Positions 52,842-63,044 of a stretch of DNA of 64,000 nt are shown here, one piece after another. Below the pieces are notes generated by a model. It had not been told where the DNA came from, ran no database searches, and saw only the letters and a list, made by a program, of their open reading frames with translations. The translations under genes were made by a program, and so were the position numbers. How positions within the stretch are numbered: position 1 is the first letter of the stretch; each line of letters begins with the position of its first letter. Source of the stretch: Cichorium intybus (Eukaryota; Streptophyta; Magnoliopsida; Asterales; Asteraceae); the NCBI GenBank assembly GCA_023525715.1, contig CM042011.1, positions 63,624,354 to 63,688,353 of the forward strand, written 5' to 3'.

Positions 52842-53779
52842 ATGTCTGAAGAAAATGTCATTCTCCTCCTTATCCTCCTTCACCCATTTCTGAGAGCTTC
52901 AGAAAGCACCTGTTTAGTATGGTAAGGCAGACTGGCCCGAACTATGTGATATGGTTTTGCAATTAGAGAATAGTTCTTAGTTTTGCTGGCGAACCATATC
53001 CGACTGAGTGTCCGCTCCCAAACATGGCATCACACAGCAACTTGTGATAAGCATGACTCCTTGACTATTGAGTCCAAGGAAGTTCGTTGCCTTATGCTAT
53101 TGATCATTAACCCCGAGTTCCGCAGGGATTTAGAATTCCTGGGGTCTGATAAGTTAGCACAGCTAGTTCAGGAAAGGATCCGTGAACTGGTTGAATAAAG
53201 GGAACGAACTAGGATCTTCAAAGAGCTTGAAGTTGCAAGCTAGAAGGAAGTAGCACCGGTTTGCGTGTTCCTGAGATTGAGGGATACATAGGCGAATAGT
53301 ATAAAACTGGTTTCCCTTTGTGATCGGGAGTTAAACATTAGCTCAACTCGCTGATCTGTTCATCCAGATGAACAGAAAGGGTAACCGGATGAGACAATCG
53401 TGGAAGTGCATTCAATGTCGACTCTGTATGAGTCGTTCATGGAGAAGCATAGTTCCATTAATTCAGCTGCTTCAGGATTGAGTCCAGTATTAAGGTGCAT
53501 CAAGAAATGATCCAGATCGTCTGGACCGATTGTTCGATGTTTCAAACTGGGAATCCATAAGGTGGGACACAGTCACGGAAAGATTGGAAAAATGCTCCAA
53601 AGCCAAACCGTTTGGCAAACTCATAAATATCTTAGAATTCAGAACACCTGATCCTCATTTCCATGATACAGGATGTGTTTCACACATTTGCTCTGTATGC
53701 ACGAACTCTGGAGGATGCGGGATGGTGTCGCACAGGAGCATATTCAGATTGGATCTGGAGCTCGTGCGGGTTTTGAGTT
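52842..53779 (+). pseudogene. gag-protease remnant of element B
   Basis: ATG 52842 opens MSEENVILLL, soon out of frame. Further on, shifted pieces resemble gag of A: TGPNYVIWFCN (compare NGTNYNDWIRN) and VRCLMLLIINPEFRRDLE (compare VACIMIATMNPELQMIYE). Near 53660 a DTGCVSHICSVC piece recalls the copia protease DTGCSFHIC. Several stops and frame changes occur. No zinc knuckle was found. Confidence 0.55.
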
Positions 53780-55775
53780 AAGCTAGATATTTATTCTTGT
53801 TATTAGTTTATAGATACATACGACATGGATTCGCATAGTACATTGTTCTGAGGATAATTCTGGTTTAATAAAATATTTTTTTTTGAAACATGATTGTTTT
53901 AATTGTCCTCGAAATGTTGTGTGAATGTGTTGATGACGTAAATGGTAATAACTTGAATGTTGATACATCCAATGGGATTGGATTTGTAAATTGTGTTCTT
54001 TATGACTGTTAAAGTGAATTTTATGAGAATCACTTCAACCAAAGGTCCAGTTGGACAGGACTTTGGAATCATTTGACTTAGAGTCACATGATGAATTGAG
54101 GGCTTAATAAAATTAATTGTGGCAAGAAAGGAATCACCCAAAGATCCAATGGATAGGATTTTGGAATCAGTTGACTTGGAGTCAGGTGATGATTGCATGT
54201 ATTGAACAATATTAACAAAGTCATAAATTTACATGGAGATGTAAAGGTATTAAGATTTTTGAGCAACAGACACATAAGTTACTGTGTATTGCTCGAATCT
54301 TCGAACAGAACACGATTAGTTATGCTTCATGATATTTGCCAAATGGTTTGACAAATATGGCTTTGTTTATCGGAATAAGCGATTGATTGGAACCTTGAAG
54401 TGTTTAAGGATTTCAAAGGAAGCATAAGATCAACAGAACCTGAGTAACAACATAGACTGAGAAAATGTTTCACAGTTTATCCTCTTCCAATAACACTAAT
54501 GGTTATAATGTGTCTTAAGGAAGATGATGGAGCATTGATCGAAATAGTTTTGATCATCGGTGTATAAGATACACTAGATACATTTCCGACTAATATTTCA
54601 ATGAATTGAATATTCAACCAGTCAGACCGCAGAAGCCATATTCCGACCACATCTTAGACTAAGTAGGTTATGTTGACACTGTCTGAAATGTAAAGCTGGG
54701 ATCATCCCACTAGTACATAGAAAGTCCAGGGTCATGTAGCATTCGCCTGAATCTCATGACAAGCCTGAAACTGATTAGCAATGTCGTTTCATTGGCCATC
54801 CCGGTTATCCTTTGAAAGAAGAGTCCTTTTAGAAAGAGCTCATGTTCTAAGGAAACAGTGGGAGTAAGAATAATCCTGAAGGAGTTCAGTGTTTAGCCAA
54901 GTGAAAGAACCTTTTAGTCACCACTGGGCCTTGACCAGGAATTGGATTCCTGTTAAACCTGACATACCCTCTCTTCGCTTGACCAGTAGTTATTGTCACC
55001 GTCATAAGGAGTTATGATCTGGGTGATCTACCGAGTAGTGGTAAAACACTAAAGATGGTACGGATAAGTAATCCGACTACTGGAAGCATTGGTGAGCCCG
55101 GTTGCTGCCAAATAAGAGAACATTAGTGCGAGATACAGTCTATGTGACAGTTTGATTGATCTTTACAACTGGTCTAGGAACCAGTGGGAGTAATTGAATC
55201 ATCAAAAGAAGGGAACATAGAAATGTACTTACAGAACATCTGGTTGAATGAGTCATCACTTGGAGTCAAGCAATTGATTCTGAGAGAAGCACTCTCAATA
55301 AAAGATGTAATCCGAGAGGATTCTGCGTGGCATAGTGTGAGTCGTTAGTGGAGCGTGTGTGGTTTACCGGCACACTAATAGGGACTCACATTGAGCATGC
55401 CATTACAAAAGGTATATGGCCCCGGGATTCGTCCCATGGGCATCTCGCAAGAAAGGATATTCAGATTCTCAAAATAGGCCAAAAGGTTTGGATTTTGTGA
55501 ATAGCCTGAAAGATTTCCTTTAATATGTCGGAAAGGTTTGGATTTCGGTTTCGCAAAATGTGCCATAAGTTCTGGATTTTGTGAATAGTCTGAAAGAGTC
55601 ATATAACGGTGCCAAAGCCAGTGGGAGTATTGTTGTTATCTGCTATCGCTGTATGTGGGTTACATACTGTTTCTAGGAAACGTCTCTTATCATTACAAAG
55701 TGTAATGACTTGGTGTTAAGAAACGATTCGCTATAAAAGACTTTAAGAGATACAACATACTCAGGTGGTTGTGGA
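53780..55775 (+). other. non-coding interior of element B
   Basis: No RT, integrase or RNase H motif in any frame. It contains an imperfect direct duplication at about 54025-54195 (CAAAGGTCCAGTTGGACAGG and CAAAGATCCAATGGATAGGA, each followed by TTTGGAATCA and TTGACTT). A second set occurs at 55480-55600 (GGATTTTGTGAATAG twice). CAGTGGGAGTA recurs three times (about 54857, 55190, 55617), resembling the family's polypurine tract. Confidence 0.6.
55328..55402 (+). other. third-type copy of the structured hairpin, in element B
   Basis: Outer stem TGGCAT/ATGCCA, middle stem TGTGAGT/ACTCACA, inner stem TTAGTG/CACTAA, with the same GAGCG bulge and TGG-TTTA-CCG apex as the leader copies. It is about 2.5 kb downstream of the gag start, not in the leader. 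Confidence 0.8.
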
Positions 55776-58262
55776 TGTAACACCCCTTTTCTTGTACCAT
55801 ATTTAAATTACAAATATAGTTTTCAAACATATTTTACAACTCGTGACTATAAAATAGCCACTTAAATTTTTTTGTTTTATTTTACAAACTTAAACTCGAG
55901 GGGTATTACAGACTTAATACAGATAACCATAATTTAAACTTACAATACAATAACCGGTCCCGACTGCAACCTTCGCTCCTTTCACCTAAGTACATAGCAT
56001 TTCAAAAACATAGTATACGTGAGACATAAAGTCTCGTGAGTAATATGGGTTTAGACCCAAAACTTGAAATATCAAAAGTACATTGCTAAAAAAACTGATT
56101 GTTTCATAAACCTCAAAATAACTTTTTCTTCTTTATTTTCAAACTTTAAAACGACTTTCTTTCTTAAAACTGCTTTTCTTTCTCATTTCTCGTGACCAAC
56201 TGAAACTTATAAATTAAGTTAATTAATTCATTCAACTAGCTCCCCTCGCGGGACAGAACAGATCTGCCCACTCGGTTTGCTCATTCTGTCTCCCCTTTGT
56301 GACTTGGAACGAATTCAAGCACAAGGGGATACTAAGCTAGACAACTACTTCGCGACGGGAGGTACCATCCCAGTAGTGTCTTCTGATCTCCCAATTATGT
56401 GGGTGATCCTAGTCCGGACAACTGGCTCATACTTCTTTAATTCTTACTTCATTTGATCTCAAATTGGTCAAAATGGGACACAATTTGTAATAAACTAAAA
56501 CTCATAAACTTTGTAACTCTTTATCAAAAATATTATCAAAACTACTTTTGACATCTTAGTTCCCATAAGGAACTTCTTTCAAAATACTTTGCAAACCATA
56601 CTTTAAAAATCTGCTCAAAATACTAAGCCCTCATATAGAGCTTCTTTTAATACTATTTTCCAAACTTTAGTATTTATAAACATTTGGAATTCTTACTTTT
56701 CTGAAAATAACATTTTGCTATGTACTAGAAAATCCTCATAAAACTCACCTTGACGTTGCTACAAGTCTCTACGCTTCTCGTATTCCTTTCCCCTTTCCGT
56801 GCTCAACCACGTTTGAAGCACCACCTATACATGTATTATATATATAAATACTCAATAAATACATACTATAACTGACTCTACAGTGTTAAGGCCTCATACG
56901 TCTCAACTTTAGGTTATAACAAATGTATAACCATTAATAAACTCATTTTACGGTTTCTCCGATATACGCGTATATTGCTACAGTACCCCCGAGGGGTCGT
57001 ATTTCAGTTCCGACTCTTTTCCATGAAATCTTACCCCATATTAGACTTGTGTTTCAAATTTGGAGTTCATTAGACAAGTCTAGCTCAAATTCCAAAAATT
57101 AAGTTTTAACGTGAATAGTGAATTTAGCCTCTGCCGCTACAGTGATTTTTCTGCAAGGTCGAATTACGGATTTGACCATTCCCGACATGTTCTTATACCA
57201 TGTTAAGGTTATGTCTGAAATTTCAGGTCAATCGGACATGTCTAGCTATAGTTTCTAGCGTTTGAGTTATTTAAAAATTCTAACATTTTTGGTCCCTGAC
57301 TGGAGCACTGTAGCACGCAGTTCACCCATTAAGCACTTATTTCAGTTCTTAATCATTTTACTATCATTCCATGACTAAAACCCTTGTTTTACATCAGGTT
57401 TTAAGCCATGGAATCACTAATTCCAATTCCATTTCTTCAAAATCCCGTTTTTGATATTTTGCACCAAAAATCCATCTTTTTGAAATTAGTCACTTAGGAG
57501 TGTCTTAATACATCCTAAGTGATCATTTGGACCCAACAAAACCATAAAAACCAGCTTTGATCTTACAAACCCGTTTTTAGGGTTCTTGAGCATAAATTCC
57601 CATTTCTTGATTTCTAACATATAGCAACCTACTTCCATGTTTTTGAGTTAAGTTCTTAACTAATGGCTTATTGGAAGCATTAGCTACTTAACCCACATGA
57701 TTTATTACTGAAATTGCAGTTTCCACTCAACCCAAAAAAAACCCAAATCAAGAACACACACAAAACCTAGGTTAAAACTAAGGAATTCTTACCTTGGAAT
57801 CACTAATTCCAAAGTTGAAGTGTTTGATTCTTAGCAATTCCTTTGAACTTCTCTTCTTCCTTGCTCCTTCCCGCTGCCTCTCGTGCTCTCTGGAATTCTC
57901 TGGAGACTTTCTCACATAATGAAGAAATAACTCTATTTTAGAGTTATATAATTAACTTATAAAGTATTTACATTTTTGGTCCTTTGGTTTCTAATTTTTA
58001 TACAAAGATGATCCTAATACCATAACTTGCAACCAAAGTTCCATTAATTTCTAACTTTACAATTTCTTGACATTTTTGGTCATTTTCATGTCAAATGACC
58101 AATTTGCCCTTTTTGGCCATTTTTCACTATTCACGCGTCAAATCTCCAAATTTCTCATAAACTTTTATTTCTCATATATTAATACATATTATTACACATA
58201 ATAGTCGTACAATATGACAAAAGACGATTTTACCCTTTTTGACTTTTTCGCGGGTTCTTACA
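55776..58262 (-). repeat. 3' LTR of gypsy element, 2487 bp
   Basis: Plus-strand ends TGTAACACCCC and GGTTCTTACA. Non-coding throughout. Confidence 0.93.
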
Positions 58263-58280
58263 GTCACCCCTCCTTAAGCG
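58263..58280 (-). promoter_or_regulatory. polypurine tract overlapping pol stop
   Basis: Minus strand CGCTTAAGGAGGGGTGAC just before the 3' LTR. The polyprotein stop codon TAA (58274-58276) lies inside this tract. Confidence 0.85.
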
Positions 58281-61200
58281 GATTCCGTCCTCGGAATCTT
58301 TTCGTAATCCGTGAAATTCGGATATCTTCTCTTCATTTCTGCTAACGTTTCCCAAGTTAGGTTTGACCCTAACGGGTGCTTCCACTTGACTAGTACAAGG
58401 TCAATCTCCTTGTTCCTTAGCTTCTTAGTTTGCATTTCCAGTATGGCTTCGGGTTCTTCAATCAATTTGCTAGGAGTCTCCACCCTCAAATCCGTATACG
58501 GTATGACTAGCTCTTCCTTACCAAAGTACTTCTTTAAGTAGCATACATGAAAAGTATCATGTATTCCACTAAGTTCGGGTGGTAATTCTAGCTTGAATGC
58601 TTGTAACCCAACTCTTTTCAAGATTTTAAAAGGTCCAATGTATCTTGGACTCCGCTTTCCTCTTTTGCCAAATCTGACCACTCCTTTCCATGGCGACACT
58701 TTTATCATCACCAAATCTCCTTCTTGCAAGTCATATGGTCTTTTCTTTAGATTCGAATAACTCCTTTGCCTATCTTGTGATGCTTTCATGTTGGCTTGAA
58801 TTATTCCGATCTTCTCATTAGTCACTCTAACAATCTCTGGCCCTGTAAGCTTCGTCTCACCCGCTTCAGACCAACATAAAGGAGTTCTACACTTTCTACC
58901 ATACAATGCCTCAAAAGGTGGCATTTTAATGCTAGAATGGTAGCTATTGTTGTATGCAAACTCCACTAATGGCAGGTGTTCGTCCCAACTTCCTCCAAAA
59001 TCCATCACGCATGACCGTAGCATGTCTTCCAATGTCTGGATCGTTCGTTCACTTTGACCATCCGTTTGAGGATGATACGTTGTACTTAACTGAATTCTTG
59101 TCTCCATTTTATCTTGCAATGCTCTCCAGAAGTTAGAGGTAAATCTAGGGTCTCTGTCTGACACGATAGACAACGGTGCACCATATCTTCTAAATACTTC
59201 ATCTACATACAACTGGGCTAACTGCTCCAATGGAGTAGTTTCTTTTATGGCTAGAAACAGTGCACTCTTGGTCAACCGGTCCACTATGACCCATATACTA
59301 TCATGACCTCTTCTTGTTCTCGGTAACCCGGCAATCAAGTCCATGGTTACATCTTCCCATTTTCCGGCTGGAATGTGCAATGACTGAGCATCTCCATGCG
59401 GGACCTGATGTTCCGCCTTAACTTGCGCACAAATGACACACTTGGAGATGTACTTAGCTATTCTTTTCTTCATTCCAGGCCACCAATAATGTCTTTTCAG
59501 ATCTTGATAAGTCTTGGTACTCCCTGGGTGTATGGAATACTTTGACTTATGCGATTCTTCTAAAATCAACTTTCTCAATCCTCCTGTCTTCGGTACCCAT
59601 ATGCGATTTCTGAAGGTCTTCAAGCCTTGACTATTGGTCTCAAACTGGGTTTCTTTTCCTAGCTTTTCATCTTTTAAGTCTCCACTTTCTTCAACTTTTT
59701 GCTGAGCTGCTTTAATCTGTTCTATAATGCTGGACACTAGTTCTATTCGCATTGATCTTGCCTTGATTCTTTTCTCAGGAACTTTTCTACTCAGTGCATC
59801 TGCTACTACATTCGCTTTACCCGGATGATACACAATTTCGCAATCATAATCACTGATCAGTTCTAGCCATCTGCTCTGTCTCATGTTCAACTCTTTTTGA
59901 GTGAACACATACTGCAAACTCTTGTGATCGGTGAACAGCTTGCATTTTGTACCATACAAGTAATGTCTCCAAATCTTCAAGGCAAATACGATCGCTGCAA
60001 GTTCTAAATCGTGAGTGGTATACTTTTTCTCTGGATCTTTCAACTGTCTGGAAGCGTATGCTATAACTTTTCCTCTTTGCATCAACACACAGCCAAGCCC
60101 CCGATGAGAGGCATCGCTGTACACTTCAAAGTCTTCTGTCCCATCTGGCAATGTAAGGACAGGCGCGTTACACAACTTCTCTTTCAATGTAGCGAAAGCT
60201 CTTTCTTGTTCTTCTTGCCAACTAAATTTTTCTTCCTTCCGGGTTAGTCGTGTAAGTGGCACTGCTATACGGGAGAAATCTTGAATAAATCTCCTGTAGT
60301 ACCCGGCAAGACCGAGGAAACTTCTAACTTCTGTTGGCGTCTTAGGTGGCTCCCATTTCATCACTGCTTCAACTTTCGCTGGATCAACTTTTATACCTTG
60401 GATAGAAACAACGTGTCCAAGGAACTGCACCTCTCTCATCCAAAACTCGCACTTAGAGAACTTTGAATATAGTTGTTCTCGCTTCAACGTCTCGAGTACT
60501 AACCGCAGATGACTCGCATGCTCTTCTTTATTCTTTGAGTAGATCAGAATGTCATCTATGAACACTATCACAAACCGGTCCAGAAATGGTTTACAGACCC
60601 GATTCATTAAGTCCATAAAGATCGCTGGTGCATTCGTAAGACCAAATGGCATTACTAGAAACTCGTAATGCCCGTATCGTGTACGAAACGCCGTCTTCTC
60701 TACATCACTTTTCTTTACCCTGACTTGATGATACCCAGATCTCAAATCAATTTTTGAGAAATAATCTGCTCCTTGCAACTGGTCGAACAAATCGTCTATT
60801 CTGGGCAACGGGTAACGGTTCTTTATGGTAATCTTGTTCAATTCTCTATAATCAATGCATATCCGCATTGATCCATCCTTCTTCTTCACAAACAGAACTG
60901 GAGCACCCCACGGAGAAGAACTAGGCCTGATAAAGCCTTTATCTAGTAACTCCTGCAACTGGGACATTAATTCCCTCATCTCTGTTGGTGCTAGTCTGTA
61001 CGGTGCTCGTGCTATTGGGGAAGCTCCTGGAACAAGATCTATTCTGAATTCAACCTGCCTTTCTGGTGGCAAGCCTGGTAATTCATCTGGAAAAACTTCT
61101 GGGAACTCTTTTACCACTTCTATGTCTTTGTATGTCTGTTTCACTTTGTCTTCAGTCATTACATAGGCCAGGAAAGATACACATCCTTTCCTGATACATC

Positions 61201-62824
61201 TTCGAGCTTTAGCTACACTGATGATACTTGGCACGTGCGTTCTTCTTTCCCCATATACGTACACCTTGGCTCCTAGGGTTTTAACAGACACCCTCTTCTG
61301 TCCACAAGCTATCTTTGCATCATTTGCACCAAGCCAATCCATCCCAATTATTACATCAAAGGACTTAATTCCAATAGGAAGGAGATTAAGTCGAAACTTC
61401 TTGCCGTTGATGTCGAGTTCACAGTCTCGATACATATGCTGAACTTCCACAAATTTCCCGTCCGCCACTTCTACCTCAAAGACTAGGTCTAACAATTCTA
61501 ATGGGACATTTAATCTAGCTCCAAATCCATGGGACACAAATGAATAAGTAGACCCGGAATCAAACAAGACATATGTAGGTGTCGAGTTGATCAGTAGTAT
61601 ACCTGAGACCACATCGTGCGTCTCCCTTGCTTCTTCCCTGGTGATCTGGAAAGCTCTGGTCTTCACTTTCTGAGGTTCGGTCTTCTTCTGGGCTGTTAAC
61701 ACCATGGTTTCTCCTCCCTTATTTGGGCAGTTGAAACTGTAGTGTCCCATCTGATGGCATGAGAAACACTCCACTTCGCTGGCTTTCTTGGCTTTACAAT
61801 CTTTCGCTTTGTGACCGAATCCGCCACAATTAAAGCAGGCATTTGATCCCGCTCGGCACTCGCCACCGTGTTCTTTTCCACATTTCTCGCATTTTTTCAC
61901 ACTTCCCTGTCGGCTCTGACTTGTACTCATTTTCCCTTTCTTCTTTATGTTTCCACTAATACTACTAACTGCCTTCCTTTTGTCACCAAACCCAGGTCCT
62001 TCTTCCTTCCTTCGTTTTCCAATATCTTCCACGGTTCGAGCAGCATTGATCGCCCCATCTAGTGTTTCAGCTTTCTTTACTTCTAACTCATAGTTCCACG
62101 GCAAACCCCGGACATAGCGGTTAATTCGGGACCGCTCAGTAGGGTAGGATTCTCCCACAAAAGGCAGCATGTCACAGAACTTCTTTGTATACTCATCCAC
62201 CGTCATATCTCCTTTCTTTATCGTTAGAAAATCTTCATTCAACTTTTCCAGATCTCGCGTGGGACAGTATTTATCTTTAAGACACATGACAAACTCTGCC
62301 CATGACCAACCATATACCACATCTTTTCCCAAACTTTCGTATTTGGTGTTCCACCATACCAAAGCGTCATCCTTCAGTTGCCGAGAAGCAAAAGTGACTT
62401 GGTCTTTTTCTGCACATTTACTCGCTTGTATCACTTGTTCAATTTCTCTGACCCATCGCATTGTCACTTTAGGCTCAAAACTGCCATGGTATTCGGGCGG
62501 TTTGCAAGCCATAAAGGACTTAAAAGAACAGCCCTTCTCTTTCCTTCTGTTTTCTCCACTACCTTCTTCCTCAGTCGCCTTTTTAGAGACTTCTTGTGAA
62601 GATTGGGCTCTGGGTTCACCCATTCGACTATCGATTATGTTATGTACATCTTGTCTCAACTCAGTTCGTAAGTTATCGATTAAAGACTGAATTGCCTCCA
62701 TCGTGACAGGTTGTGGTGGTGGTGGGTTTGGCTCAGCCTCATCGTTTCGAATAACATGTGGTTCACTTCCTCTTGAGGAAGTGTGACTGCCCTCACCCCT
62801 GTCAGCTTGTCTTCTGCCTTCCAT
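58274..62824 (-). CDS. Ty3/gypsy chromovirus gag-pol polyprotein, intact
   Basis: 1516 residues from ATG at 62822-62824 (MEGRRQADRGEGSH); the frame is open six codons further through a TTG, which I do not take as the start. Order: gag (WWNTKYESLG); two CCHC knuckles (CFNCGGFGHKAKDC, about 329; CFSCHQMGHYSFNC, about 351); aspartic protease LFDSGSTYSFVS (about 421); RT with VIVFIDDILIYS (about 755); RNase H with EVYSDASHRGLGCVLM (about 905); integrase with HPGSTKTYQDLKRHYWWPGM and CVICAQVK, then MDLIAGL, SDRDPRFTS and HPQTDGQSERTIQT as the D, D, E triad. At about 1460-1510 comes a chromodomain-like end (LRNKEIDLVLVKWK, TWETLAEMKRRYPNF). RT precedes integrase, as in Ty3/gypsy. No stops or catalytic losses seen. 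Confidence 0.95.
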   Translation of the reverse strand: MEGRRQADRGEGSHTSSRGSEPHVIRNDEAEPNPPPPQPVTMEAIQSLIDNLRTELRQDVHNIIDSRMGEPRAQSSQEVSKKATEEEGSGENRRKEKGCSFKSFMACKPPEYHGSFEPKVTMRWVREIEQVIQASKCAEKDQVTFASRQLKDDALVWWNTKYESLGKDVVYGWSWAEFVMCLKDKYCPTRDLEKLNEDFLTIKKGDMTVDEYTKKFCDMLPFVGESYPTERSRINRYVRGLPWNYELEVKKAETLDGAINAARTVEDIGKRRKEEGPGFGDKRKAVSSISGNIKKKGKMSTSQSRQGSVKKCEKCGKEHGGECRAGSNACFNCGGFGHKAKDCKAKKASEVECFSCHQMGHYSFNCPNKGGETMVLTAQKKTEPQKVKTRAFQITREEARETHDVVSGILLINSTPTYVLFDSGSTYSFVSHGFGARLNVPLELLDLVFEVEVADGKFVEVQHMYRDCELDINGKKFRLNLLPIGIKSFDVIIGMDWLGANDAKIACGQKRVSVKTLGAKVYVYGERRTHVPSIISVAKARRCIRKGCVSFLAYVMTEDKVKQTYKDIEVVKEFPEVFPDELPGLPPERQVEFRIDLVPGASPIARAPYRLAPTEMRELMSQLQELLDKGFIRPSSSPWGAPVLFVKKKDGSMRICIDYRELNKITIKNRYPLPRIDDLFDQLQGADYFSKIDLRSGYHQVRVKKSDVEKTAFRTRYGHYEFLVMPFGLTNAPAIFMDLMNRVCKPFLDRFVIVFIDDILIYSKNKEEHASHLRLVLETLKREQLYSKFSKCEFWMREVQFLGHVVSIQGIKVDPAKVEAVMKWEPPKTPTEVRSFLGLAGYYRRFIQDFSRIAVPLTRLTRKEEKFSWQEEQERAFATLKEKLCNAPVLTLPDGTEDFEVYSDASHRGLGCVLMQRGKVIAYASRQLKDPEKKYTTHDLELAAIVFALKIWRHYLYGTKCKLFTDHKSLQYVFTQKELNMRQSRWLELISDYDCEIVYHPGKANVVADALSRKVPEKRIKARSMRIELVSSIIEQIKAAQQKVEESGDLKDEKLGKETQFETNSQGLKTFRNRIWVPKTGGLRKLILEESHKSKYSIHPGSTKTYQDLKRHYWWPGMKKRIAKYISKCVICAQVKAEHQVPHGDAQSLHIPAGKWEDVTMDLIAGLPRTRRGHDSIWVIVDRLTKSALFLAIKETTPLEQLAQLYVDEVFRRYGAPLSIVSDRDPRFTSNFWRALQDKMETRIQLSTTYHPQTDGQSERTIQTLEDMLRSCVMDFGGSWDEHLPLVEFAYNNSYHSSIKMPPFEALYGRKCRTPLCWSEAGETKLTGPEIVRVTNEKIGIIQANMKASQDRQRSYSNLKKRPYDLQEGDLVMIKVSPWKGVVRFGKRGKRSPRYIGPFKILKRVGLQAFKLELPPELSGIHDTFHVCYLKKYFGKEELVIPYTDLRVETPSKLIEEPEAILEMQTKKLRNKEIDLVLVKWKHPLGSNLTWETLAEMKRRYPNFTDYEKIPRTESA

Positions 62825-63026
62825 TACTATATAGATAAACAAATTATCGGTTTAATGCACAATTCTTTATAATATTTCGTAAGCGGTAGCATGTTATCTC
62901 CTTATATGGATTGCACTTTTATAACAGTCATACCCACTCTATGCCTCCTATATTACTAAGGCAACTTACTACTACTCTTGCTAGTTTAAGCCTAGGATGG
63001 TATTCCAACCTAATTCGCTTAAACTA
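62825..63026 (-). other. untranslated leader of gypsy element
   Basis: About 200 bp between primer site and gag start. No structure noted. Confidence 0.8.
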
Positions 63027-63040
63027 TGGCTCTGATACCA
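63027..63040 (-). promoter_or_regulatory. primer-binding site of gypsy element
   Basis: Minus strand TGGTATCAGAGCCA, four bases inside the right LTR, iMet type. Confidence 0.92.
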
Positions 63041-63044
63041 AAAC

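Larger units (their letters stand above)
50738..55775 (+). mobile_element. copia element B, degenerate, inserted in A's LTR
   Basis: Plus orientation. LTR 50738-51493, primer site, leader homologous to that of A, then gag-protease remnants and about 2 kb of non-coding interior up to 55775, where the gypsy element interrupts it. No integrase or RT was found in the visible part, so it may be a non-autonomous relative. Its 3' LTR is expected beyond the window. The presumed target duplication on the left is ATATT (50733-50737). Confidence 0.8.
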
